Part shown: one piece after another, positions 48,988 to 57,109 of the stretch | Position numbering within the stretch: the stretch's first letter is position 1 | How the letters are laid out: each line of letters opens with the position of its first letter | Origin: Prevotella sp. | GTDB taxonomy: Bacteria > Bacteroidota > Bacteroidia > Bacteroidales > Bacteroidaceae | NCBI GenBank assembly: GCA_017471245.1 | Contig: JAFUVB010000034.1 | Coordinates: 1 to 64,000, forward strand | Length of the DNA stretch: 64,000 bases | Direction of reading: 5' to 3' | Translations under genes and position numbers: made by a program | The notes under the pieces: model-generated | Told to the model about the DNA's origin: nothing | Database searches by the model: none | What the model saw: the letters and a program-made list of their open reading frames with translations, nothing else

Positions 48988-50016
48988 CTAAACCGTTCTG
49001 TTTACAGCCATCTTCGATGCATAGTCGATGGCAAGCAGCAGTCCTTCGGCACTTGCTATGCCCTGACCAGCCACGTCGAAGGCAGTACCATGATCCACAC
49101 TCACGCGGATAATGGGCAATCCGAGTGTGATATTCACACCCTTTGAAGCTTCCATGCGTCCTGTTTCTTTGTTCCATTGGAAGCCAACAACCTTGAATGG
49201 AATGTGTCCTTGATCGTGATACATAGCCACAACACCATCAAATTTCCCACATCTTGCCTTGGCGAAGAGTGAATCTGGAGAAACCGGACCCTCCACATTG
49301 AAGCCTCTCGACTTGAGTTCCTCAACGGCAGGAGTGATTTCTTTCTCTTCCTCCCATCCGAACAGTCCGCCGTCACTGGCATGAGGGTTCAGTCCTGCAA
49401 TACCAATATGCGGCTGTGGGATGCCAAACTGATGGCAGGCATCGTTGATAAGTTCAGTCACTTCGATGATTCTTGCCTTCTTAACACGGTCGCATGCCTC
49501 ACGCAGAGACACGTGTGTGGAAACATGAATCACTCGAAGAAACTCATCAGCCAATAGCATTGCGTATTTCTTGGTGTTGGTATAGTGCGCATAAATCTCT
49601 GTATGCCCGTCGAAGTTATGCCCTGCTTTGTGTAGCGCTTCTTTGTTTAGCGGTGCCGTAACCGTTCCATCCACTTCGCCAGACATGGCAAGTTCTATCG
49701 CTTTCACCACACTGATGAATGCTGCATGACCACATTGCGGTTGAACAACGCCCTGATGGAAGGTTTCCATGTCAACGCACTTCATGTCATAAACATCAAT
49801 GGTTCCTGGCTCAAATACGGCTTTCTCCACCTTGTCCACTGCATTAACAGTCAGATCGGCACACATCTGAGAAACCGCCATCTTCATGATTTCTGCGTCG
49901 CCGACAACAATCGGATGACACTTCTGGTAAGTTTCAGGCTTGCTCAAAGCCTTAACGATGATCTCTGGGCCGATACCGGCAGGATCGCCCATGGTTATTG
50001 CTAATTTCGGTATCAT
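48988..50016 (-). CDS. PdxA/PdxA2-like 4-phospho-acid-sugar dehydrogenase
   Basis: A 342-residue protein of the PdxA family: MGDPAGIGPEIIVKAL at the N-terminus, metal-binding histidines in FDGHTEIYAHYT, HVSTHVSLR and MYHDQGHIPFK, and NITLGLPIIRVSVDHGTAFDVAG. Its genomic partner is a DUF1537 kinase rather than vitamin B6 genes. The likely role is therefore PdxA2-type oxidative decarboxylation of 4-phosphothreonate or 4-phosphoerythronate to dihydroxyacetone phosphate (inference from known clusters). 4-hydroxythreonine-4-phosphate dehydrogenase for pyridoxal phosphate remains possible. Five bases separate it from the kinase gene. Confidence 0.85.
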   Translation of the reverse strand: MIPKLAITMGDPAGIGPEIIVKALSKPETYQKCHPIVVGDAEIMKMAVSQMCADLTVNAVDKVEKAVFEPGTIDVYDMKCVDMETFHQGVVQPQCGHAAFISVVKAIELAMSGEVDGTVTAPLNKEALHKAGHNFDGHTEIYAHYTNTKKYAMLLADEFLRVIHVSTHVSLREACDRVKKARIIEVTELINDACHQFGIPQPHIGIAGLNPHASDGGLFGWEEEKEITPAVEELKSRGFNVEGPVSPDSLFAKARCGKFDGVVAMYHDQGHIPFKVVGFQWNKETGRMEASKGVNITLGLPIIRVSVDHGTAFDVAGQGIASAEGLLLAIDYASKMAVNRTV

Positions 50017-50022
50017 GTTCTT

Positions 50023-51168
50023 TCAATACAAGCTGTTATAAATGTCATGTGCATCTGATTCAGTAACTGTACGCGGATTGTTTTTCAGCAGGCGCTGAAC
50101 ATTCATGGCTGCCTTTGCCATGCCATCAACGGCCGACTGTGGAATGCCAATTTCTGAGAGTTTGGTTGGTATTCCACAATCCATACTTAGTCTTGTGATG
50201 AATTCAACTCCACGTTGCGCGGTTTCTTCCGCATCTTTTCCTTGTTCAACGCCGCAGGCAATGGCAACATCTGCGTATCTTTCTATGCATGCAACGCTGT
50301 TGAACTTCATCACAGAAGGCAGCAATATTGCATTGCTCAGCCCGTGTGATATGTGGAATTCTCCGCCAAGCGGGTAGGAGAGTGCATGAACGGCTGCCGT
50401 GTTTACGGGACCGAGGCACATGCCGCCATACATGCTGCCTAACGACAAAGCCTCTCTTGCCTCCACATCCCTGCCGTTTTTCACTGCACGCAAGAGGTTA
50501 GAAGCAATCAGGCGTATGCCTTGCAGGGCGTATACATCAACCAGCGGATGCGCAAACTTATTGGTATATGCCTCAATGCAATGGGTTAGGGCATCCATAC
50601 CTGTCTCAGCAGTAATCTTTGGCGGCACTGTCCATGTCAGTTGCGGATCGATATAGGCAGCATCGGCCATCAAGTGAGGACTGACGACACCCTTTTTCAA
50701 TGCATCCCGCTCATCCAGGAGAATCGCATTTGGTGACACTTCGCTTCCCGTTCCCGATGTTGTCGGCATGCATGCAAACCATACCCCTCGGCGATTAACA
50801 AAGCCTATGCCGAACAAATCCTCTATCTGTTGGTCGCTGTAGATAAGTGTTGCCACGAGTTTGCTCAAATCGAGTACGCTGCCTCCGCCAACACCAATCA
50901 CGCTATCTGCTTTAAAAGCACGAGCTTCTTCGAGTATGCGCTTGAAATCTGTAACAGTCGGCTCGGCAGTAATGTCATCAAAATATGCAATTTCCACGCC
51001 GCCGTTGTGCAAAACGCCTTCCATCTGCGCCAGCATTGGGCGAATGACGGGTGCTGTCAGCACAAATAGCCGTTGTTTGCCCATGGCAAGATAGTCTTTA
51101 CAGAACTGTTCCATACAACCAGTTCCAAACTGAATCTTACCTGGTTGCAATAATGTGATTGCTTTCAT
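50023..51168 (-). CDS. Iron-containing alcohol dehydrogenase
   Basis: A 381-residue group III dehydrogenase. NAD(P)-binding GVGGGSVLDLSK, the MPTTSGTGSEVSPNA segment, and the metal-binding region GMDALTHCIEAY, followed by HALSYPLGGEFHISHGLSNAILLP, are all intact. It lies 6 bases upstream of the PdxA2-like gene and 1 base after the symporter gene. In this context it probably oxidises a hydroxy acid, or reduces a semialdehyde, derived from the acid sugar; substrate unknown. Confidence 0.85.
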   Translation of the reverse strand: MKAITLLQPGKIQFGTGCMEQFCKDYLAMGKQRLFVLTAPVIRPMLAQMEGVLHNGGVEIAYFDDITAEPTVTDFKRILEEARAFKADSVIGVGGGSVLDLSKLVATLIYSDQQIEDLFGIGFVNRRGVWFACMPTTSGTGSEVSPNAILLDERDALKKGVVSPHLMADAAYIDPQLTWTVPPKITAETGMDALTHCIEAYTNKFAHPLVDVYALQGIRLIASNLLRAVKNGRDVEAREALSLGSMYGGMCLGPVNTAAVHALSYPLGGEFHISHGLSNAILLPSVMKFNSVACIERYADVAIACGVEQGKDAEETAQRGVEFITRLSMDCGIPTKLSEIGIPQSAVDGMAKAAMNVQRLLKNNPRTVTESDAHDIYNSLY

Positions 51169-51169
51169 A

Positions 51170-52735
51170 TCAATTCTTCTCCTTTTTTCTTTCTTCCAAA
51201 TAACCGTAAACAGTCAGTTCCTTGTCGGCAGGCGGCGTTTTGAAGAACAAACTTGCCACATAACCGACGATCAACACTATGAGGTGACTGTAGACACCTA
51301 ACATATACTTGTGGTGAGTGAAATTCCAACTACCCAGATCAAGTAACAATTGTTTCTCGCCTCCTGCAGTTTCAAACTTGCTGGAAGTAAGCACGGCATA
51401 GGCAGTGAACAACACCGCAGCAGCAATTCCGATATACAACCCCTGCCAATTGGCACGACGGGAGAACAGACCTAACAGGAATATACCGACAATACCAGCA
51501 GAAACGATGGCATACAGACCGAACAGTGTTCCAAGAACACCTTCTCCGCCCCATGAAACATAGATTAATGCTATGAGAATACTCAATATGCCAATGACAA
51601 GGACAGAGATTCGGCCTACACGCAGTTTCTGTTTGTCGGTGACATTCTTCTTGAAACGCCCGTAGTAATCCTCCACGATAATGGCTGAAATGCAGTTCAC
51701 GTCGCTGTCAATGCTTGATATGGCACCGGCTGCAAGCGCTGCGATAATCAGTCCGGTGATACCTATCGGCAGTTCTGTTGCAATAAAGAACGGGAATACT
51801 TCATCGCTCTTGATGCCTTCGGGCAGTGCTCCACTATTAATATGGTAGTAGACAAAAAGACAAGTACCCACAAACATGAACAATGCCCATGCTGGAACGC
51901 TCATCAGAACACCCATATACGAGGCTTTCTTTGCGCTCTTGTCATCTTTGGCTGTGAGATAACGCTGCACAATGCTCTGGTCTGTGCCGTATTTCTGCAC
52001 TGCATAGAAGATGCCATTGAGAACCAACACGATGAAAGTCATCTGTGTGAGATCCCAATCATACGGTCCGAAGTCAATCTTGTTGTACTCTTTGGCAACA
52101 CTGAAGATGGTTGAAGCACCGCCATCGGTGAGATAGAACAGCATGCCGACAGTCAGCACACCGCCCAATATCAGCAAGAATCCCTGAACGACATCCATCC
52201 AGATAATGGCTTCCATACCTCCCAGATAGGTAAGTATGATAACGATGATGCCTATAAATATAATAATGTATACAATATCGATGCCCGTGAATGTTGCCAT
52301 GGCGATACCCATCAGATAAAGAATCGTTCCCATCTTTGAGAAATGCTCCAAGACGAAAGCCAAAGAACTGTATAAACGGGCAAAAGGACCGAAACGGCGC
52401 TCAAAATATTCGTATGTGCTCAGACGGATCACCTTTCGGAAAAGCGGAACAATGAACCAAATCATACCAACAAGTACGATGGGTACCATTAGCCCCTGCA
52501 CAAGAAGAATCCAGTTGCCGGCATACGACGCACCGGGATAGGCAAGAAATGTTACGCTGCTGATAATGGTGGCAAACATCGACATGCCTACCGCCCATGC
52601 AGGGACATTACCGTTGGCGGCATAATATGCCTCTGTAGAGTTTTGCTTTCGGGAAAAATAGACACCAACGCCAACTGCCAGCAACAGCGACAAGATGACT
52701 ATGGTCATGTCAATCCAATGAATTGAAGTTTCCAT
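51170..52735 (-). CDS. Sodium:solute symporter (SSS family)
   Basis: A 521-residue inner-membrane transporter with about 13-14 helices, beginning WIDMTIVILSLLLAVGVGVYFSRKQN. SSS features include FATIISSVTFLAYPGASYAGNW, the GGMEAIIWMDVVQGFLL segment, and AALAAGAISSIDSDVNCISAI in the helix 8 region. Members import sugars, sialic acid or carboxylates. Its position within the acid-sugar cluster suggests it imports that pathway's substrate. Confidence 0.85.
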   Translation of the reverse strand: METSIHWIDMTIVILSLLLAVGVGVYFSRKQNSTEAYYAANGNVPAWAVGMSMFATIISSVTFLAYPGASYAGNWILLVQGLMVPIVLVGMIWFIVPLFRKVIRLSTYEYFERRFGPFARLYSSLAFVLEHFSKMGTILYLMGIAMATFTGIDIVYIIIFIGIIVIILTYLGGMEAIIWMDVVQGFLLILGGVLTVGMLFYLTDGGASTIFSVAKEYNKIDFGPYDWDLTQMTFIVLVLNGIFYAVQKYGTDQSIVQRYLTAKDDKSAKKASYMGVLMSVPAWALFMFVGTCLFVYYHINSGALPEGIKSDEVFPFFIATELPIGITGLIIAALAAGAISSIDSDVNCISAIIVEDYYGRFKKNVTDKQKLRVGRISVLVIGILSILIALIYVSWGGEGVLGTLFGLYAIVSAGIVGIFLLGLFSRRANWQGLYIGIAAAVLFTAYAVLTSSKFETAGGEKQLLLDLGSWNFTHHKYMLGVYSHLIVLIVGYVASLFFKTPPADKELTVYGYLEERKKEKN

Positions 52736-52770
52736 GCTTATTTGTTTTTAGAAATAAACGTTTTTTGAGT

Positions 52771-53682
52771 TTATTGATATGACTTCAATACTGACTCAGC
52801 CTCTTTGCGTATGCGCTCTGCCGTCTCGCTATTCAACTCCGTGAGCGGCGGAAGCATGTACTCTTCACACAGACCTGCCATTTTCATAATCACTTTCAGA
52901 CCGGCAAGCGACTCGCCCAAAGTCAGCCCGGCTGTATTTATCTTGCCAATCTGAATACTCTCTTGTTGCAGGCGTTCTGCTTCAGCATCGTTGCCGGCCT
53001 TGCCTGCTTCATAGATATCCTGATATATTTTCGGAAGATAATTGCCTACACTCGGCACAATACCATCGGCACCGTTTTTCATGGCTACGGCCGAATTGGC
53101 GGCGCAACCGCAGAAATAACTGAAATCCTCGCGGTCAGCAAACAGTTTCAATGCTTCTTCCAAACGTGGGATGTTGTTCTCAGAGTCTTTCAGACCAACT
53201 ATGTTTGGGTGGTGGCTCAGTCTTTCTATCACATCCAATGGGATGCTCATGTGGGTTGTGATGGTAATGTTATACAGCATCAAGGGTACTGTCAGGAATT
53301 CTGCCAGGTTGAGGTAATACGACTCCATCTGCTCAGGAGTCAGTGTATAATAACTGGGCAGGGTAGCTGCAATCACATCGGCACCAGCTTCAATAAATCT
53401 CTCGGCAGCTGCATATTGCTCGCTGATACAAGTGCCGCCAAGACCTGCATATATCGTAACTCTTCCCATGCTTGCACGCTTGGCTGCAGATATCATCTCT
53501 ACTCCTTGAGAGCAACTCACCGAATTACCTTCGCCTGTAGTACCCATAATGAGCGGACTGACACCATATTGTGCAAAGTTATTTACAATTCTCTCAACAG
53601 CCGCAACATCAATATCACCATCCTTTGTAACAGGAGTCACCATGGGAACCACAACGCCATGGTATTTCTTTTCAATTTTCAT
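52771..53682 (-). CDS. DHDPS/NAL superfamily lyase
   Basis: A 303-residue TIM-barrel protein of the dihydrodipicolinate synthase/N-acetylneuraminate lyase superfamily. The carboxylate-binding GTTGEGNSVS, the tyrosine in LMLYNIT and the Schiff-base lysine in NIVGLKDSENN are present. The arrangement (first gene, upstream of an SSS symporter, Fe-ADH, PdxA2-like and DUF1537 genes) argues for an aldolase or dehydratase acting on a 2-keto-3-deoxy acid sugar, rather than lysine biosynthesis. Sialic-acid lyase is an alternative, but no other nan genes are near. Confidence 0.85.
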   Translation of the reverse strand: MKIEKKYHGVVVPMVTPVTKDGDIDVAAVERIVNNFAQYGVSPLIMGTTGEGNSVSCSQGVEMISAAKRASMGRVTIYAGLGGTCISEQYAAAERFIEAGADVIAATLPSYYTLTPEQMESYYLNLAEFLTVPLMLYNITITTHMSIPLDVIERLSHHPNIVGLKDSENNIPRLEEALKLFADREDFSYFCGCAANSAVAMKNGADGIVPSVGNYLPKIYQDIYEAGKAGNDAEAERLQQESIQIGKINTAGLTLGESLAGLKVIMKMAGLCEEYMLPPLTELNSETAERIRKEAESVLKSYQ

Positions 53683-53763
53683 TCTATGATTTGTTTTAAT
53701 AATTATATTTTAAGTATAACGCATTTGTTGTTGATTTGTAACGTGTTTATTGGTTAAATCGCA

Positions 53764-55038
53764 TCATTCAGTATAGAATTTGATGAGCTTGCGCAATGCT
53801 TGTTGGCAGACAGGACAGAAAACGGGATACTCATTGGTTCGCATACGGCAGTCTTGCATGCCCCTGTAGACACCATTCAGACTGTAGCCAGCTCCTTCGT
53901 ATACTCCCACCGTGTTAGAATATTGGCTTGTGGCAGGGGTAGGAACGGGGACATTCTTGCCGATCAGGTTTCCCCATTTCCCTGCAAAGTCTTTCATTGT
54001 GGTAAGGTTCGGTTCCCATGGTTCAACGTCGTGAGGGTACATGGGTATTGCTTCATTCTCGTAAGCATATTCATCTCCCAATCCGCAGAAGCTGTGACCG
54101 AACTCGTGAACCACCACCGGTCGATATTTCGGGTGATGTGTCATCGACAGGTTATATGAATTCAGAATGCCGCCGCCGCCATATTTGTCGGTGTTTACTA
54201 ATACAATGATGTGTTCGTATGGCGTTCCAGCCAGCCAATCATGTAATTCTTTGAGGTTCAGGGTGGTTAGATACCTGTCGCTATAGAAAGTGTCGAAGTG
54301 AGAATGTAGTGCTGTGTTTTTCCAAATTCCCTTAGACGGTTCGCTGGTTCCACTTTCCTTGGATGGCGACATAACGGCAATCAGGTTGAATCTGTCGCGC
54401 ATCTGTTTGAACGGTTCGTGTTCGAACAGCGCATCAACGGCAATCTTCGCATCTTCTATGAATGTGGGCATCTCTTCTTGCGTGTAACCTTCTGCGAGAT
54501 AGGCGATATGTATGCAGTTTAGCGTATCTTTTGCCTGTTGGAGGGTGATGTATGGAGTGACATTGCGTTCACCAATATGCCGTATGAGAATATCTTTCGG
54601 ATCAACGAGATGCGTGAGAGAAGTCATAATCTGCCTTCGGTTGTTATACAACTCAACAGTTATATCTACACTATCTTTGGGCATTGGAACCAAAAACACA
54701 TTCTCAAACGATTTCTTTGCTGTTTTTGCTTCGTCGTAGGAAAGCCATTCCTGAAAAAGAGTGGAGAATGAGTTTCTGTAAATCACACTCTGTGAGCGAT
54801 GGTCTCTTACGATTACCTGTCCGTTGCCTTCCACGGGTACTTCAGACAAGTGCTTTTTCTTGCCGTACCATTGAGGTATCACATTCAGTTTGTCTACATA
54901 TACATCCTGACGGTTGGCATTTCCTGAAAAGGTATAGTCGATCCGCAAGGTGTTATTGGTGAAATACTCTTCAAATTGCTGAGCATTCGCTGCCATCGTC
55001 AGCATGAATGCTACGATGAGCAATGCTGTTTTCTTCAT
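53764..55038 (-). CDS. Secreted M64 family zinc metallopeptidase
   Basis: A 424-residue secreted peptidase: signal peptide to about residue 19 (TMAANA), an N-terminal beta-rich domain (about 20-150) and the M64 (IgA peptidase type) catalytic domain from about 160. The zinc motif is VHEFGHSFCGLGDEY (HExxHxxxGLxDEY). A Cys-rich C-terminus (CRMRTNEYPVFCPVCQQALRK) probably forms a disulfide or a metal site. Its first 68 bases overlap the end of the folK-like gene upstream, in a different frame, so the start is set by the signal peptide. Confidence 0.88.
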   Translation of the reverse strand: MKKTALLIVAFMLTMAANAQQFEEYFTNNTLRIDYTFSGNANRQDVYVDKLNVIPQWYGKKKHLSEVPVEGNGQVIVRDHRSQSVIYRNSFSTLFQEWLSYDEAKTAKKSFENVFLVPMPKDSVDITVELYNNRRQIMTSLTHLVDPKDILIRHIGERNVTPYITLQQAKDTLNCIHIAYLAEGYTQEEMPTFIEDAKIAVDALFEHEPFKQMRDRFNLIAVMSPSKESGTSEPSKGIWKNTALHSHFDTFYSDRYLTTLNLKELHDWLAGTPYEHIIVLVNTDKYGGGGILNSYNLSMTHHPKYRPVVVHEFGHSFCGLGDEYAYENEAIPMYPHDVEPWEPNLTTMKDFAGKWGNLIGKNVPVPTPATSQYSNTVGVYEGAGYSLNGVYRGMQDCRMRTNEYPVFCPVCQQALRKLIKFYTE

Positions 55039-55411
55039 TATTCAGTTCCTTGTATAGTTTAACAATATATTCTCTTTGCCAGTCTTTCTCATGATAGCGA
55101 TCACCTGCATACTCCAAAATGTCCAAATCCATCTCGATGAGTCCTTCTTGTCGCTTCTCTGCCGTGTTTCCACATTGCCTTTCTATATCTTTCAACCAGT
55201 CATTTACCTCTTCGAAGGAGTCAGTTGTCGTTCCTGATGCAAGACAATTCAAGAAGTCTTTGGCATGGATTCCGATAGCTTCAGTGTTCATCGACTTCGT
55301 AAATCGGATATCTTTGATGTGTCCGTCAAGCAGCATTCTTGCTTTTTTCATGTTCTTGCTGCGATGGGCGTTGGTGCCGATAGCTATCAGAATAGTTTTT
55401 TCATTCATCAT
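54971..55411 (-). CDS. FolK-like (HPPK family) protein
   Basis: A 146-residue protein resembling 6-hydroxymethyl-7,8-dihydropterin pyrophosphokinase: ILIAIGTNAHRSKNMKKA at the N-terminus and RQEGLIEMDLDILEY in the position of the catalytic R...DLDIL motif. The usual Pro-Arg before the aspartates is replaced, and the family motif FLN is seen as DFLNCLAS. It is shorter than classical FolK and may be a divergent paralogue, so the folate function is tentative. It lies 23 bases after the rRNA methyltransferase gene, and its last 68 bases overlap the secreted peptidase gene. Confidence 0.7.
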   Translation of the reverse strand: MMNEKTILIAIGTNAHRSKNMKKARMLLDGHIKDIRFTKSMNTEAIGIHAKDFLNCLASGTTTDSFEEVNDWLKDIERQCGNTAEKRQEGLIEMDLDILEYAGDRYHEKDWQREYIVKLYKELNNEENSIAHRSIHADDGSECSAI

Positions 55412-55434
55412 TTTCAGGTAGCAAACAATGGTGA

Positions 55435-56901
55435 TTATTCCGCCTCCGAGAGTCTTTTCTCTAATAGCACCACATTTTCGACATGCGGCGTATGGGGAAA
55501 CATATCAACAGGTTGAACAGCAAGCACTTGATACTGAGAATCCAACATCTGTAAATCGCGGGCTTGGGTGGCAGGATTGCAGCTTACATAGACCACGCGA
55601 CGGGGAGCCGCTCTGAGTATTGTGCTGATCACATCGGGGTGCATTCCAGCTCTGGGAGGATCGGTGATGATCACATCTGGTCTGCCATGCATGGAAATGA
55701 ATTCGTCATTCAGCACATCTTTCATATCACCGGCAAAGAACAGTGTGTTATCTATCTTGTTGATTTGTGAATTAACCTTTGCATCTTCGATGGCATCCTC
55801 CACATATTCAATACCAATCACTCTTTCGGCTTTCCCTGCAACGAAGTTCGCTATTGTACCCGTGCCAGTATACAAATCATATACCAATGGCTTGCTTTCG
55901 TCAGAATCGGAATCAGAAAAGGCAAACTCACGCACAACGGAATATAGATGATACGCCTGTTCCGTGTTTGTTTGATAGAAGCTCTTCGGCCCCACCTTGA
56001 ACATCAGTCCCTCCATTCTCTCAAAAATATGATCTTTTCCTTTATATACCCATATCTCTTGATCTCCGATAGTGTCGTTGCATTTCTGATTATCCACGTA
56101 TAATAGTGAGCTGACTTGCTGGAATTTATCTGAAATATATGAGAGTAATGCTTCAACTTTGTTTTTTTCTCCTTCTTCTATCATTCCATTCTCATCTCTG
56201 TTGTAGTGGAATACCACAATAACCATCCACTCGCCAGTATTTGAATTACGGATAATCACATCACGAAGCAGCCCAGTCTGTGCTCGAAGGTCGAAGAAAC
56301 TGATGCCATTGGCAACACAAAAGCTGAAGATTTCATTGCGTATTTCGTTTTGCAAATGATTCATCAGATGACATTTCGTAATGGGGAGTATCTTGTCGAA
56401 TGCACCGGTGATGTGAAAACCGAGGGCATCACGCTGGAATTCTTTGCCACTCTGGATTTCTTCTTTTGTGAGATACCGGCGATTGGATGCACCAAAATCC
56501 AATTTGTTGCGGTATTCCCACTGGTGAACAGAGCCGAGAATAGGACGGAATTGTGGCAAATCAACCTTGCCGATACGGGTGAGCTGGTCGTAGACCTGTT
56601 GCTGTTTCATCTTCAACTGCTCTTCGTAAGGCAGGTTCTGCCACTTGCATCCGCCGCAAATGCCAAAATGCTCACAGCGTGGAGTCGCGCGTACTTTACT
56701 ATATTCATTGATTCTGACCACCTCTCCCTCTGCAAAACTGTGCTTCTTGCGCCGTAACTGCACATCAACCACATCGCCGGGGACGCAGTAAGGTACAAAA
56801 ACGACAAGGTCGTTCCAGTGGAAAAGCGATTTCCCCTCGGCGGCACAAGCTTCTATCACAACATTTTCCAATAATGGTAAAGGTTTCTTTTTTCTGCTCA
56901 T
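55435..56901 (-). CDS. 23S rRNA (uracil-5-)-methyltransferase, RlmCD/RumA-like
   Basis: A 488-residue enzyme that forms 5-methyluridine in 23S rRNA. In order: a TRAM domain (about 8-70: VVIEACAAEGKSLFHWNDLVVFVP), the iron-sulfur cysteines CEHFGICGGCKWQ, the SAM-binding VYDLYTGTGTIANFVA, the DPPRAGMHPDV motif and the catalytic cysteine in YVSCNPATQARDL. The C-terminus DMFPHTPHVENVVLLEKR is typical. First gene of the operon with the folK-like and M64 genes. Confidence 0.93.
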   Translation of the reverse strand: MSRKKKPLPLLENVVIEACAAEGKSLFHWNDLVVFVPYCVPGDVVDVQLRRKKHSFAEGEVVRINEYSKVRATPRCEHFGICGGCKWQNLPYEEQLKMKQQQVYDQLTRIGKVDLPQFRPILGSVHQWEYRNKLDFGASNRRYLTKEEIQSGKEFQRDALGFHITGAFDKILPITKCHLMNHLQNEIRNEIFSFCVANGISFFDLRAQTGLLRDVIIRNSNTGEWMVIVVFHYNRDENGMIEEGEKNKVEALLSYISDKFQQVSSLLYVDNQKCNDTIGDQEIWVYKGKDHIFERMEGLMFKVGPKSFYQTNTEQAYHLYSVVREFAFSDSDSDESKPLVYDLYTGTGTIANFVAGKAERVIGIEYVEDAIEDAKVNSQINKIDNTLFFAGDMKDVLNDEFISMHGRPDVIITDPPRAGMHPDVISTILRAAPRRVVYVSCNPATQARDLQMLDSQYQVLAVQPVDMFPHTPHVENVVLLEKRLSEAE

Positions 56902-56923
56902 TCTTCAAAATCTAATTAGAGTG

Positions 56924-56931
56924 CAAAGTTA
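56924..56931 (-). promoter_or_regulatory. -7 box of the rlmCD-like operon
   Basis: TAACTTTG on the minus strand, 23 bases before the start codon. No matching -33 TTTG. Confidence 0.5.
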
Positions 56932-57032
56932 CGAATAATATTCGTTATTCTACAGATTAAGCGGTTAAAAAATAAAAATCACCTGCTATTTGCAAAAATG
57001 CTATCTCTACATTGCAAATTAATGTTTAATAA

Positions 57033-57094
57033 TTTGGATAGTTCAAGTTTTTTCTATATATTTGCAAATCATTTGAAACTAACTTATATTTTTG
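57033..57094 (+). promoter_or_regulatory. ppdK promoter region (two possible -7 boxes)
   Basis: TTTG (57033-57036) with a 20-base spacer to TATATTTG (57057-57064), and a second TATTTTTG (57087-57094) 16 bases from the ATG, with TTTG at 57061-57064 as its -33 (22-base spacer). The first pair fits the consensus better. Confidence 0.6.
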
Positions 57095-57109
57095 TAAATC
57101 AAATACACA

